Part shown: piece by piece, positions 1 to 9,033 of the stretch
Numbering within the stretch: the stretch's first letter is position 1
Layout of the letters: each line of letters starts with the position of its first letter
Assembly (NCBI GenBank): GCA_034190085.1
Contig: JAXHTS010000078.1
Coordinates: 1-64,000 of the forward strand
Source of the DNA: Spirochaetota bacterium
Lineage (GTDB): Bacteria > Spirochaetota > UBA4802 > JAFGDQ01
Length of the DNA: 64,000 bases
Direction: 5' to 3'
Made by a program: the position numbers and the translations under genes
The notes under the pieces: model-generated
Databases searched by the model: none
What the model saw: the letters and a program-made list of their open reading frames with translations, nothing else
What the model was told of the DNA's origin: nothing

Positions 1-427
1 AGATCTTATCCATAAGATTGTACATGTTATCAGCATAATATGATTCTGATAGAGAATCCCTGCGAGAAAAAACAGGATCCCTATCCAGCTTGTCCTGTTG
101 AATTATCTGATTAACCAGGTTTCTGACGTTTGAGATAGTATCAGCTACAGGATGTTCCTTGCTTGTCAATAGATCATCTACAAGATATACCACGTTCTTG
201 GTTTCGCTGAGATAATCATCCAAAGATTCAGCAAGTAGCTTATTGAATGTGCGCTGATCAATCGGATTGAACATGCTCCGTAAGGCGGGCCAGTCATCAA
301 GCAGGTTAAATAACTTGAATTCAGGTTCAGGATCATTCTTCTGGAAATAAGAAAGATCCTCTGAGGAACAGAATACGAACGAAAATAGTAGTAATGTAGT
401 ACATAAAAAAGCTGAATATCTCTTCAT
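1..427 (-). CDS. Putative lipoprotein, 3' end outside window
   Basis: The frame is open from ATG at 425-427 to the left window edge, giving 142 residues. The N-terminus is a lipoprotein signal (MKRYSAFLC, hydrophobic core, then FVFC with Cys20 followed by SSED), so the mature protein should be lipidated and envelope-located. The rest is hydrophilic and largely helical (for example NKLLAESLDDYLSETK and VADTISNVRNLVNQII), with no family I recognise. A strong ribosome binding site GAGGGGG lies 8 bases before ATG. It may form a lipoprotein locus with the next minus-strand gene, although a 420-base spacer with repeats separates them. Function unknown. Confidence 0.7.
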   Translation of the reverse strand, partial: MKRYSAFLCTTLLLFSFVFCSSEDLSYFQKNDPEPEFKLFNLLDDWPALRSMFNPIDQRTFNKLLAESLDDYLSETKNVVYLVDDLLTSKEHPVADTISNVRNLVNQIIQQDKLDRDPVFSRRDSLSESYYADNMYNLMDKI

Positions 428-660
428 AATAAATACCCCCTCAAAAAAACTTTGATAAGTTTAGTCCCTAATGTGCCTACAATGCAGCTTCTAACTCTGA
501 TTGAGGGTAAATTGAAAAGATACAGCCATAACTTGTCTTAATATTATGTATGACTAAGCTAAGATCCGTTCACAAATCAACATCGGGTATATGAGAGGTT
601 ATTTCCGCTTCCATTTCCTGCGTGTTATAGATGTAACCCTCCAAATTGTTAAGAAACATT

Positions 661-817
661 TGTAGACCCAGAAAACTCGGACATTATTATAAACGAGATC
701 AAAATCTCGCTAAGTAATTTAAAACTTAGCTTGGGTACAGAAACCTTGGACTTGTTTGTTAACGAGCATCATCCCGCTTTTTAAATAAAACTTAGCATGG
801 GTGCAGAAACCTTGGAC
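661..817. repeat. Degenerate tandem repeat, three copies, about 66-69 bp period
   Basis: The block CAGAAAACTCGGAC at 669-682 recurs as CAGAAACCTTGGAC at 738-751 and 804-817. Copies 1 and 2 both end in AAAACTTAGC (721-730 and 787-796). Copy 1 contains the hairpin CGAGAT-CAAA-ATCTCG at 694-709; copy 2 has a diverged counterpart (ACGAGCATCATCCCGCT, about 760-776). The array fills the right part of the gene-free spacer 428-847 between two minus-strand lipoprotein genes. In the left part (428-660) I see only the ribosome binding site of the first lipoprotein gene. It could be a small decaying interspersed repeat family or a structured 5' leader. Confidence 0.6.
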
Positions 818-847
818 AAATTAGAAATTCATTTAAATCATTTAAGC

Positions 848-1312
848 TTAATCAGAATCAACTACGATAGCTGTAGTAAAGCTCCAATTATACTCTTCTT
901 CCATTTTATTACCTGCAGGGTCTGCTACTTCAGTAGAAATAGTGACCCAATAGGTGGTGTATGGATTTAGATTCTTTGATGGTGTAAAAGTAATGGTTGT
1001 ATTATCATCATTATAGCTAAAATCCCCACTATAGTAATGACCATCTCCCTTAACAGTAAAATTATTTATATACTCAACAGTATAAATATCAATGGGTTCG
1101 CTAAATGTAACCATGATTTCTTCATTGATTGGAACAGATTCATCTTCATCCTCAGGGAAGGTTGAAGTTATTGCCGGTGGGGTTGTATCAGATTCTAGTG
1201 GATCAAAGGTGTAAGATGGATTGTTATCAATATCCTCAAAGCAATTGATACAAACAAAACAGATTAGTGATAAAAGAACAGAAATTAATTGATTTTTTTT
1301 ATACTTATACAT
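848..1312 (-). CDS. Lipoprotein with SbsA/Big_5 Ig-like domain
   Basis: 154 residues. Residues 1-25 form a lipoprotein signal ending in CINC (Cys25 the likely lipidated residue). A short acidic linker follows, then one Ig-like module (about 44-150) of the SbsA/Big_5 type: it opens with TTPPAITSTFPEDEDESVP, has MVTFSEPID in the middle and ends with the typical YTTYWVTIS ... DPAGNKM ... WSFTT strands. Such domains are structural parts of surface proteins; one module alone suggests a small envelope lipoprotein with a binding or spacer role. The ribosome binding site GAGG lies just upstream of ATG. Domain assignment is from pattern recognition; no specific function can be given. Confidence 0.75.
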   Translation of the reverse strand: MYKYKKNQLISVLLSLICFVCINCFEDIDNNPSYTFDPLESDTTPPAITSTFPEDEDESVPINEEIMVTFSEPIDIYTVEYINNFTVKGDGHYYSGDFSYNDDNTTITFTPSKNLNPYTTYWVTISTEVADPAGNKMEEEYNWSFTTAIVVDSD

Positions 1313-1913
1313 TTTGCCTCCTCAAAAATATTCATTGTTACTTTGTATAAGCCCTTAGCTTAACTATATATTTTTATATCTTTATATACTTACTTATATC
1401 ACTCTTAGCAATCGATAGTATCATTACTCAGGCATTCAGATGAGGAATTGTGTCGAAAATAGTTTTCAAAATTAAATATCATATAATGTTGTTTATAATT
1501 AACAACAAACCGTCTGGACTTCCTATTTCCAAGTTAGGAATAAATCGAAAGATAGTCAAGAAAAAATGATAATTGGTTGTTTTTTTTTAAATAATTTTGT
1601 AACTTCTAATAATTAGTGACCTGCTTTACCTAGGAAGAGTTTAACAAAACTTTGCTTGTCAATTAATTGAGTAGTCAATAATTCTATTAAAATGAGAATA
1701 GTTCAAGATTGGCATGATAACTTATCAATATTTGGGAGTCGATAAATTCTAACTATACCCAAATGGTGAGGTTTTATGCTTTGAAATATAGAGTATTTAT
1801 CAGGATTTAATTCCAATTGATGGATTATATAAGAAGTACCATCCCTTATTTGCAATATTTCAAGATTGAAGGCTTTTATAATTTAGTAAATATATCAAGG
1901 AAGAGAAGCGATT
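1313..1913. other. Gene-free divergent spacer
   Basis: About 600 bases of AT-rich sequence between a minus-strand lipoprotein gene and the plus-strand peptidase-barrel gene. I see no open frame with a ribosome binding site, no tRNA and no strong hairpin-plus-T terminator. It must hold the promoters of both flanking genes, but no convincing -35/-10 pair stood out. The ribosome binding site of the right-hand gene (AAGGAAGAGAAG) is at about 1897-1908. Confidence 0.4.
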
Positions 1914-4829
1914 TTGTTGAAAGGTGTTAAGATTTTTAAGGTATATGCATTGATATTTATCATGTTTTTCCCTTATTCAGATTTATATCCCTTTGGAAAG
2001 AACAAAGTAAATAGGGAGGTCTTTCGTTGGAATATCTTTAAGACAATCCATTTTGACATCTATTATCCCTATGAGATGGAGGGGCTTGTTGAGAGGGCTG
2101 CAAAATTTTGTGAAAATGGATATGTCCATCTTGCCAATAGCTTAAGGCATGAATTGACAGAAGTGATACCTATTATTATCTACCCATCACATATTGATTT
2201 TCAGGAGAATAATATAATCCCTCAGATAATTGGTGAGGGAACGGGCGGCTTTACTGAATTCATGAAGAACAGGGTGGTAGTTCCCTTTACTGGTTCATAC
2301 CATGAATTTCGTCATGTGCTTATCCATGAACTTGTCCATGCTTTTCAATATAATATATTTCTTTATGATACTCATGGTAATGCATTACCTCAATTTGCCT
2401 TTAGAGGAGTTCCGCTATGGGTAATGGAGGGGATGGCAGAATATCTTTCAGTGGGATATGATGAGACCGCTGATATGGTTATGAGGGATATACTCTTTAA
2501 TGAAAAATATGCCACCTTGATGGATCTTACAAATTTTCATATTGGAAGCCCGTACCTTCTATATAAGGAGGGGCAGGCATTCTTTTCTTTCTTAGAGGAT
2601 AAATATGGAAAATATAGGATAGGCAATTTATTAAGAGATATCAGGGATATGTCTAATATTGAAAGGGCATTAAGGGTAATTACGGATAAATCTTTAGAAG
2701 AATTGAGTCTTGAATGGATCAGGTATTATAAGAAGAGGTACTTCCCGATTATTAAGGGTAAAAATTTTGATGAAGAGGAGGGGGAACAGCTAACCTTTCA
2801 TGAGAAAACGAATTCGGTTTTTAATGTATGCCCTGCTGTATCTCCTGATGGGATGAAGATAGCCTATCTAACCAACAGGGATATCTACTCAAGCATTTCG
2901 ATTATCGCCTTGGATAAGAAAAAAAAGAAAAGGGAGAGAAAGATCAGGTCTTTGGTTCTAGGGGGCAGGAGTTCTAGGTTTGAGGGAATGCATCTGCTTA
3001 ATAACTATCTCTCTTGGAGCAGGGATGGGAAATATATAGTATTTGTCTCTCAATCCTATGGACGGGATGTAATATTTATGATTAATTCCGACGATGGTAA
3101 AATAGAGAGGGAGATAAGGCTTCCCTTCCGAAATATAATGGATCCTATCCTTTCAAGGGATGGAACCCTTATCGCTTTTGTGGGACAGCGCTGCGATTCA
3201 TTGGACATCTATATCTATTCCTTAATAGAGAATGACTTATCAAGAATAACTGATGATATCTTCTCTGATAGATATCCGAATATATCCTCTGATAATAAAT
3301 TTGTACTATTTTCCTCCAATTGGAATGTTGATGGGGATTATGAGAGGAATGACTATAACATCTTTAAAATAGATTTGAATACAGGTGAGAGGATTCTGGT
3401 TGTGGATAATGAGGGAAGCGATTTACAGGCTGATCTCTCACCAGACGATAGTAAGATCATATACATCTCAAATCGTACAGGTATATACAATCTATACCGG
3501 TTAGAACTGGATACAGGTATGGATCAGAGGCTTACAGATGTTCTGTGCGGCATTTTTTATCCGCGATGGTTCCCTGATGGGGAGAGGGTGGCCTTTGTCG
3601 CATATCAGAATCTTGGGTATGATATATTTGTAAAGGGAATTAAGGATGCTGATAAAGTCCATGAAGATTTAGCAAGGGATACCGAATATATTAAACCTAG
3701 CTATACTCAGTCATATCTTAATATGTCTGACACTGTATTTGATGAGTATACACCAAAAATAAGTCATGATCCATTATTGGGAGGTTTTGCGGCCACAGGA
3801 GGTGGTATGTATGGAGGTTTCCTGCGGGCTGGAATTTCTGATTATATGGGTGATCATAGGATGATTATTGCAATAGATTATGTCAGATATGAAGATGAGA
3901 ATAATCCAAACTATGATATAGCCTATTATTCACTAAAAAATCGCTGGGATTTCGGATTAGGTCTATTTCGTCAGAGCAATCCCTATGGATTGATTACTAT
4001 GGGTAGTGTTAATGATCTCATACAGGGGGTATACGATGATTTTCGCTATATGGATTATTATGGCGCCTATCTTTTAGCCAGGTATCCATTCACAAGATTC
4101 TTTAGGTTTGATATAAAGGCTTCATCCAGCAGATACGAGGTGGATTATAGGGAGGTATCTTTTATCGAAGGGGATGATGTATATTCATATAATGTGAGGC
4201 CTGATACATACGCAAATCTGAATCAATTGTCCCTTTCCCTAGGATTTGATAATGTGCTTTGGGGGTTTATGGTTCCCTTAGATGGAATTAGAGGTAAGGT
4301 TGAAGTTGAACAATCATTCAATTTGACAGGCCAGGATAAGAGATTTACCAGTATGGATATAGATTTAAGAAGGTATTTCCTCTTGAAAAAAAGGTATGTT
4401 TTAGCCCTACGGGGTAGTGGAGGGAGGATATTTGGAAGGGATAGGGAATATTTTAAATACTACATCGGAGGTTATAATACATTAAGGGGGCATCCATTTT
4501 TTGAATATAGTGGAGAGAATGTATTTCTCTTCAGCGCTGAATTTCGATTTACTCTTATTGAGGGTATTAAGTTTGGATGGCCCCTATTCTTCAGGATGGG
4601 TGGGATTGGGGGTGTTTTGTTTGCTGATTGTGGATCAGCTTGGGACGAGCATTTTAGATTTATAAATACTGAGACGAAGGAATTTGATGATTTTAAGGCA
4701 GACTTGGGTTTTGGATTTAGGCTAATGCTCTATCCTATAGTTATCCTGAAGCTTGATTATGCATGGCCTTATTATTATGAATACTTTGGAGATAAAGAAA
4801 TTATTTTTAGTCTTGGATTCGAGTATTAG
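1914..4829 (+). CDS. Peptidase MA-like / TolB propeller / Omp85 barrel fusion protein
   Basis: 971 residues in three parts. Residues 1-22 are a signal segment. Residues 35-260 look like a gluzincin metallopeptidase (peptidase MA-like): HELVH at 138-142 supplies two zinc ligands and catalytic Glu, and EGMAEY at 172-177 supplies the third-ligand Glu. Residues about 285-620 carry WD40-like/TolB repeats (SPDGMKIAYLTNR, SRDGTLIAFVG, SPDDSKIIYISNR, FPDGERVAFVA). Residues about 640-971 are an Omp85/surface-antigen barrel with the LRG motif at 857-859 and the final strand ending FSLGFEY. The barrel should sit in the outer membrane with propeller and peptidase in the periplasm. The start is TTG (TTG TTG AAA) after AAGGAAGAGAAG; no nearer ATG fits. 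Role inferred: OM protein folding, secretion or surface processing. Confidence 0.8.
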   Translation: MLKGVKIFKVYALIFIMFFPYSDLYPFGKNKVNREVFRWNIFKTIHFDIYYPYEMEGLVERAAKFCENGYVHLANSLRHELTEVIPIIIYPSHIDFQENNIIPQIIGEGTGGFTEFMKNRVVVPFTGSYHEFRHVLIHELVHAFQYNIFLYDTHGNALPQFAFRGVPLWVMEGMAEYLSVGYDETADMVMRDILFNEKYATLMDLTNFHIGSPYLLYKEGQAFFSFLEDKYGKYRIGNLLRDIRDMSNIERALRVITDKSLEELSLEWIRYYKKRYFPIIKGKNFDEEEGEQLTFHEKTNSVFNVCPAVSPDGMKIAYLTNRDIYSSISIIALDKKKKKRERKIRSLVLGGRSSRFEGMHLLNNYLSWSRDGKYIVFVSQSYGRDVIFMINSDDGKIEREIRLPFRNIMDPILSRDGTLIAFVGQRCDSLDIYIYSLIENDLSRITDDIFSDRYPNISSDNKFVLFSSNWNVDGDYERNDYNIFKIDLNTGERILVVDNEGSDLQADLSPDDSKIIYISNRTGIYNLYRLELDTGMDQRLTDVLCGIFYPRWFPDGERVAFVAYQNLGYDIFVKGIKDADKVHEDLARDTEYIKPSYTQSYLNMSDTVFDEYTPKISHDPLLGGFAATGGGMYGGFLRAGISDYMGDHRMIIAIDYVRYEDENNPNYDIAYYSLKNRWDFGLGLFRQSNPYGLITMGSVNDLIQGVYDDFRYMDYYGAYLLARYPFTRFFRFDIKASSSRYEVDYREVSFIEGDDVYSYNVRPDTYANLNQLSLSLGFDNVLWGFMVPLDGIRGKVEVEQSFNLTGQDKRFTSMDIDLRRYFLLKKRYVLALRGSGGRIFGRDREYFKYYIGGYNTLRGHPFFEYSGENVFLFSAEFRFTLIEGIKFGWPLFFRMGGIGGVLFADCGSAWDEHFRFINTETKEFDDFKADLGFGFRLMLYPIVILKLDYAWPYYYEYFGDKEIIFSLGFEY

Positions 4830-4929
4830 GGCTATTCACAATTTGCTATGATTGCAATCGAGATACATCTTCATCTGTATATTCCAGTTTCTATACAGAA
4901 TGATAATATTAGAATAATGAGAGGGAAAA

Positions 4930-5523
4930 ATGAAAAAGAAATCTGAGATAAAGAGGAAGACACTTGAGACGGATATTGTATTGAATCTCATTTTGAATAA
5001 TGTTGATAAATCGATTATCAATACTGGAATGCCCTTTTTCGATCACATGCTAGGTGCTATGGCAAGACATGGAAGATTTTTCCTTGACTTGAATTGTAAG
5101 GGAGACTATGAGATAGATGGCCATCATTCTGTTGAGGATATTGGGATTTGTCTTGGAAAGGCATTTAAGGATGCTATTGGATCAGGGGCAGGAATCAAGA
5201 GATTTGGTGATGCTATTATTCCAATGGATGATGCACTGACAATGGTTGCAATAGATTTTTCAGGGAGGTCTTATTTTTCATATATAGGACCAAGACTTGA
5301 TGGATACATCAATGGTTATAGCGAGGAGTTGACTCAGGAGTTCTTGCGGTCCTTTGCTACTAATGCGGCAATGAATATTCATGTTATTGTCCTTTATGGA
5401 GAGAACAGGCATCACATTCAGGAATCCATATTTAAGGCTCTTGGGGTATCCTTGTCAAAGGCATGTTCAGGTGATCCACTCTTAGGGGATAGCGTGCCAT
5501 CAACAAAGGGAATAATTGTATGA
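4930..5523 (+). CDS. hisB: Imidazoleglycerol-phosphate dehydratase HisB
   Basis: 197 residues, the normal length of monofunctional HisB (no HAD phosphatase domain at the N-terminus). It dehydrates imidazole glycerol phosphate to imidazole acetol phosphate in histidine synthesis. Metal-binding motifs are in place: FDHM at 37-40, GHHSVED at 64-70 and HHIQES at 161-166. GAGGG is 7 bases before ATG. The stop codon overlaps hisH by four bases (ATGA), so translation is probably coupled. It is the first gene of the partial cluster hisB-hisH-hisA. Confidence 0.96.
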   Translation: MKKKSEIKRKTLETDIVLNLILNNVDKSIINTGMPFFDHMLGAMARHGRFFLDLNCKGDYEIDGHHSVEDIGICLGKAFKDAIGSGAGIKRFGDAIIPMDDALTMVAIDFSGRSYFSYIGPRLDGYINGYSEELTQEFLRSFATNAAMNIHVIVLYGENRHHIQESIFKALGVSLSKACSGDPLLGDSVPSTKGIIV

Positions 5524-6128
5524 TAACTGTTATTGATTATGGTATGGGCAATTTGAGATCTGTTGTAAAGGCAGTGGAGAAGTATACTGACAGAGTGCGG
5601 ATATCCAATGATCCATCTTCTATTGATTCATCCTCAGCCCTTATTATGCCAGGGGATGGCGCTTTTGGGAAGGCGATGGAAAACCTGGAAAACATGAAAT
5701 GGATAGGGCCTTTGAGGGATTTTATTTCCAGTGGTGGTTTTTTTATGGGAATTTGTTTGGGGTATCAGTTATTATTTTCGTCAAGCGAGGAATTTGGATA
5801 TCATGAGGGGTTGAGTATTATACCTGGCAGGGTTGTCCGTTTCAATACTCAAGGCCAAAAGGTGCCGCATATGGGATGGAATGATGTTAATATAAATAGC
5901 AAGTCCAATTTTTTAGATGGAATTAAATCAGGATCTTACTTTTATTTTATTCATAGCTATTATCCTATAATAGATGATAAGGATTTTGTATTGGGAAAGG
6001 TTGAGTATGGTGTCGAGTTCCCATGTATTGTGGGACATGAAAATCTAATCGCAACTCAGTTTCATCCGGAGAAGAGTCACAAGATGGGATTAAGGATTAT
6101 TGAAAATTTTGTAGGGATGGCATGCTAA
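5520..6128 (+). CDS. hisH: Imidazole glycerol phosphate synthase, glutaminase subunit HisH
   Basis: 202 residues, class I glutamine amidotransferase. It releases ammonia from glutamine for HisF, which makes imidazole glycerol phosphate and AICAR. The triad is visible: Cys79 in GICLGYQ, and His182 and Glu184 in FHPEKS. The N-terminal DYGMGN segment is typical. It overlaps hisB by 4 bases and hisA by 7, so the three genes form one transcription unit. HisF, its obligate partner, is not in this window. Confidence 0.96.
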   Translation: MITVIDYGMGNLRSVVKAVEKYTDRVRISNDPSSIDSSSALIMPGDGAFGKAMENLENMKWIGPLRDFISSGGFFMGICLGYQLLFSSSEEFGYHEGLSIIPGRVVRFNTQGQKVPHMGWNDVNINSKSNFLDGIKSGSYFYFIHSYYPIIDDKDFVLGKVEYGVEFPCIVGHENLIATQFHPEKSHKMGLRIIENFVGMAC

Positions 6129-6841
6129 TTATTCCAGCAATAGATATTAAGAATGGTAGGGGAGTGAGACTTGTTCAGGGAGATCCTAATAGGGAGACGG
6201 TCTATTCAGATGATCCGGTCAGCCTTGCTAGGGGGTTTGAAGGGAAGGGAGCAAAGTTATTGCATGTTGTTGATCTGGATGGGGCCTTTGAGGGGTCTCC
6301 TGTGAATAGGGATATTGTAGTTGAAATAGCAAAATCCATTTCTATCCCAATCGAGATTGGAGGAGGGATAAGGAATATAGAAATGGTGGAGGATTATTTA
6401 GATAATGGGATTGAGAGGATTATAATTGGAACTGCTCTAGTCACTGGAGCGGGTGAAGCTATTATTGAAAAATATTCTGAATATATTATTGTTGGGGTTG
6501 ATGCTAGGGATTCCATTGTGGCTACTCATGGATGGAAGAATGTTTCTGATATTTCTGCTGTAGATTTGATAAAAAGGTTGCAAAATATTGGTATTGGAGA
6601 GGTAATATATACAGATATATCTAAAGATGGGATGTTAGGTGGACCAAATTTTAATTCAATAGAAACAATTCTCTCCGAGGTGAGTGATTTATCCTTAATC
6701 GCATCGGGTGGTGTTGTTTCAATAGATGATATATATAAGCTAAGTGAATTCGTCAATCGAGGTCTAAAGGGGTGTATTGTTGGCAAGGCCATATATGATG
6801 GCAAGATTGATTTAGAAAATGCAATATCCCTATTTGAGTAA
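6122..6841 (+). CDS. hisA: Phosphoribosylformimino-AICAR ribotide isomerase HisA
   Basis: 239 residues, a (beta/alpha)8 barrel that performs the Amadori isomerisation of ProFAR to PRFAR. The catalytic aspartates are Asp8 (AIDIKNG) and Asp127 (GVDARD). The two phosphate-binding halves are recognisable (EIGGGIRN near 78-85 and SGGV near 195). The start ATG lies inside the last codons of hisH. Aspartate at position 8 and the single HisA-type length argue against HisF. It is the last gene of the cluster; 73 bases separate it from the next gene. Confidence 0.95.
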   Translation: MLIIPAIDIKNGRGVRLVQGDPNRETVYSDDPVSLARGFEGKGAKLLHVVDLDGAFEGSPVNRDIVVEIAKSISIPIEIGGGIRNIEMVEDYLDNGIERIIIGTALVTGAGEAIIEKYSEYIIVGVDARDSIVATHGWKNVSDISAVDLIKRLQNIGIGEVIYTDISKDGMLGGPNFNSIETILSEVSDLSLIASGGVVSIDDIYKLSEFVNRGLKGCIVGKAIYDGKIDLENAISLFE

Positions 6842-6914
6842 GCAATTTGTTTGTGATGAGTTGAAATTCACCTTATAGTATCTTATGTAATGAAATTATC
6901 ACAGGACCTTATAG

Positions 6915-7976
6915 ATGGATAAACAAAATGATGAAGATCTAGATCATAATATAAAAATCATAATAGATCAGTTTGAAAAGAAGATATATGATCTAACTCA
7001 GCTAATTGAGATAAGTAAGGGTTTGAACTCTACATTAGATAGCAACATACTAATTGAGTCTATTCTATTAACCTGTATGGGGCAGATGTTGCTTGTTAAG
7101 GCAGGTATCTTTTTACAGAAGGATATCAGCAACAATACTTATATATTACATAGAAACTATAAGGGATTTGAGCTTAATCATGATATGGAATATGAGATAG
7201 ATGCTGATTCACATCTCATGAGATTTTTAGAGGATAACTTTAGATGCTATACTCTAAATGAGTTGAATGAAATCATTGGGGATGATCCTTCAACGACCAC
7301 CTTGAAAATTATTGGGCCTTCCTTAATAGTGCCCTTAAAGGGGAAGGGTAAGCTCAATGGAATTATTATCCTAGGAGAAAGGATCAATGATGATCCCTTT
7401 ACTGAAGTAGAGAAGCAATATCTCTTGGATATCGCCTCGCTCGCAGGAATAGCTATCCAGAATGCACATCTGTTCGAAATGGCGACTACAGATATGATGA
7501 CTAAACTAAAGATACATCATTTCTTCCAGACCTCCTTGGTGGACGACAGAAAGAGAGCCATTGAACAGAAGGTCCCTCTCTCCCTTATTATGATAGATAT
7601 AGATAACTTTAAGGATTTTAATGATAACTATGGCCATACATGCGGTGATATTGTATTAAAGAATGTAGCTAGATTGATAATGGAAAATGTCAGGCAGAGT
7701 GATTTGGCATCAAGGTATGGAGGAGAGGAGTTTGGCATAATCTTGCCAGATACTGATATTGAGGAAGCGCTCATAGTGGCTGAACGAATTAAATCCTGTG
7801 TGGAAGAGTTAAATATTGAGTATGATAATAAAACAATGGGCGTAACGGTTTCTATTGGGATAGCCCAGCTTAATCCTGTTAAGGATAAGGATGCTAAAGA
7901 CCTTATAAATAAAGCTGATAAGGCCCTTTATATTTCCAAGGCAGAGGGGAAGAATCGGATATCCCTGTTAAAGTAG
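6915..7976 (+). CDS. GAF-GGDEF diguanylate cyclase
   Basis: 353 residues: a short coiled N-terminus, a GAF sensor domain (about 30-188) and a GGDEF domain (about 190-352). It should make cyclic di-GMP from two GTP. The active-site loop reads RYGGEEF (GGEEF at 269-273), and the inhibitory I-site RxxD is present as RQSD at 260-263, so product feedback is expected. The entry to the domain (TDMMTKLKIHHFF) differs from the usual DxLTGLxNRR block but still looks like a working cyclase subfamily. No membrane segment or signal peptide, so it is cytoplasmic and its GAF domain senses an unknown ligand. No EAL or PilZ gene is nearby. Confidence 0.9.
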   Translation: MDKQNDEDLDHNIKIIIDQFEKKIYDLTQLIEISKGLNSTLDSNILIESILLTCMGQMLLVKAGIFLQKDISNNTYILHRNYKGFELNHDMEYEIDADSHLMRFLEDNFRCYTLNELNEIIGDDPSTTTLKIIGPSLIVPLKGKGKLNGIIILGERINDDPFTEVEKQYLLDIASLAGIAIQNAHLFEMATTDMMTKLKIHHFFQTSLVDDRKRAIEQKVPLSLIMIDIDNFKDFNDNYGHTCGDIVLKNVARLIMENVRQSDLASRYGGEEFGIILPDTDIEEALIVAERIKSCVEELNIEYDNKTMGVTVSIGIAQLNPVKDKDAKDLINKADKALYISKAEGKNRISLLK

Positions 7977-8163
7977 GTATCTTGAAATAATATAAGGCGT
8001 TTTTTCTTTACATTTTTGCACTATAAAGAAAAGTGACTTGCCTGCAAACCCTTTATAATATAATATTTTTGTAAGTGTTTTTATTTATGAAAATACACAT
8101 AAACCATATAAACATGGATTGTAGAATCGGCTAGAATTATTTTTTTTATTATTGGAGTAGGTG

Positions 8164-8757
8164 ATGAGGGAAGTATTTCAATGTATATTGAGATCTGTAT
8201 GTAAAAATAATCGATTTTTTAAGGCGCTATCTTTATTATTGGTATTTGTAGTATTTACGATACATACCACTATCCCTAATATTATACCCACTGCTTTTTC
8301 ATTAACATTAGAAGAGCAGGCTGGCAAAAAGAGGAAAGAAGAGCCTCCAAAGTTTTTCGATGAGTTCAATGAGAAGACTCCAGAGAGGCGGGATTATCAG
8401 AGAATACCAATGGAGAAGGATCCAAGGCTGGCATGTTTGCTCTCCTTGGTAATCCCTGGTGGTGGGCATATCTATATGAAAAAGGATATAAAGGGGATAG
8501 GTATTTTTATGTCAACCCTTGTGGGGTATTCATTTGCCGGTTATTATCTATATGTTGCTACTGATAGCGATGCCTCCAGCAGTGATAAGAAGTCAAAACT
8601 AATCATATCGGGATTATTGTTTGTTTTAGCTGTAATTGTACATATTGTTGGCATTGTTGAGGCTTATAATGATGCTATTGAGATAAATGAGGAGAAGTAC
8701 TATTTTGGAGTAGAAAAATCCCAGAGTCCATATATAGCTGAGATCATGATTGAATAA
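8164..8757 (+). CDS. Small multi-pass membrane protein, DUF5683/TM2-like
   Basis: 197 residues. I place the start at ATG 8164; an in-frame GTG sits directly before it, but GGAG at 8153-8156 is better spaced to ATG. One hydrophobic segment at about 18-40 is followed by a charged linker (KKRKEEPPKF). Then MEKDPRLACLLSLVIPGGGH, IYMKKDIKGIG and two or three membrane segments resemble the family of short proteins with a Pro-Gly-hinged hairpin (DUF5683 or TM2-like). Function unknown. It stands alone between a diguanylate cyclase gene and a tRNA gene. Confidence 0.65.
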   Translation: MREVFQCILRSVCKNNRFFKALSLLLVFVVFTIHTTIPNIIPTAFSLTLEEQAGKKRKEEPPKFFDEFNEKTPERRDYQRIPMEKDPRLACLLSLVIPGGGHIYMKKDIKGIGIFMSTLVGYSFAGYYLYVATDSDASSSDKKSKLIISGLLFVLAVIVHIVGIVEAYNDAIEINEEKYYFGVEKSQSPYIAEIMIE

Positions 8758-8906
8758 TATGATCTAAATTGTAACTACATATGTAGTAGCAATTCCATAA
8801 TCATCAGGGTTATATTTTGGAGGATGTGTCTGTTTTTGGCTTTATCTGAAATATTACTTGACATGATTTATTATAATCGGATTATTTTTGATTAAATAGT
8901 CAATGA

Positions 8907-8980
8907 GGGCCCATAGCTCAGTTGGTTAGAGCGGCTGACTCATAATCAGTAGGTCCAAGGTTCAAGTCCTTGTGGGCCCA
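8907..8980 (+). tRNA. tRNA with CAT anticodon (tRNA-Ile2 favoured over tRNA-Met)
   Basis: A complete 74-base cloverleaf: acceptor GGGCCCA pairs with TGGGCCC, discriminator A, D-arm AGCTCAGTTGGTTAGAGC, anticodon stem GCTGA/TCAGT with loop CTCATAA (anticodon CAT), and T-loop GTTCAAG. No CCA is encoded. CAT elongators are either Met or the lysidine-modified Ile2; C4-G69 and C5-G68 in the acceptor stem match known TilS determinants, which favours Ile2, but this is not proof. It is not an initiator, since position 1 pairs. A TATAAT at 8872-8877 may be its -10 box. Confidence 0.92.
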
Positions 8981-8986
8981 TGAATG

Positions 8987-9007
8987 AGGGGAGGAGCATC
9001 CTCCCCT
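8987..9007 (+). terminator. Hairpin between tRNA and rplU
   Basis: AGGGGAGGA at 8987-8995 pairs perfectly with TCCTCCCCT at 8999-9007 around a 3-base GCA loop (9 bp stem). Only a weak T stretch follows (TTAAATT). It lies 6 bases after the tRNA and 26 bases before the rplU start, so it may end the tRNA transcript or act in the rplU leader. Confidence 0.55.
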
Positions 9008-9033
9008 TAAATTATAATGAAGGATGAATTATT

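Noticed and set aside
8002-8032. A/T-only inverted repeat TTTTCTTTA/TAAAGAAAA after the diguanylate cyclase
   Set aside because: Nine pairs but no G-C except one, a 13-base loop and no T run; in AT-rich DNA this is weak evidence for a terminator.
8858-8877. TTGACA and TATAAT as a promoter for the tRNA
   Set aside because: Both hexamers are perfect but only 8 bases apart, far from the 16-18 needed, so they cannot work as one -35/-10 pair. TATAAT alone may still be a -10 box.
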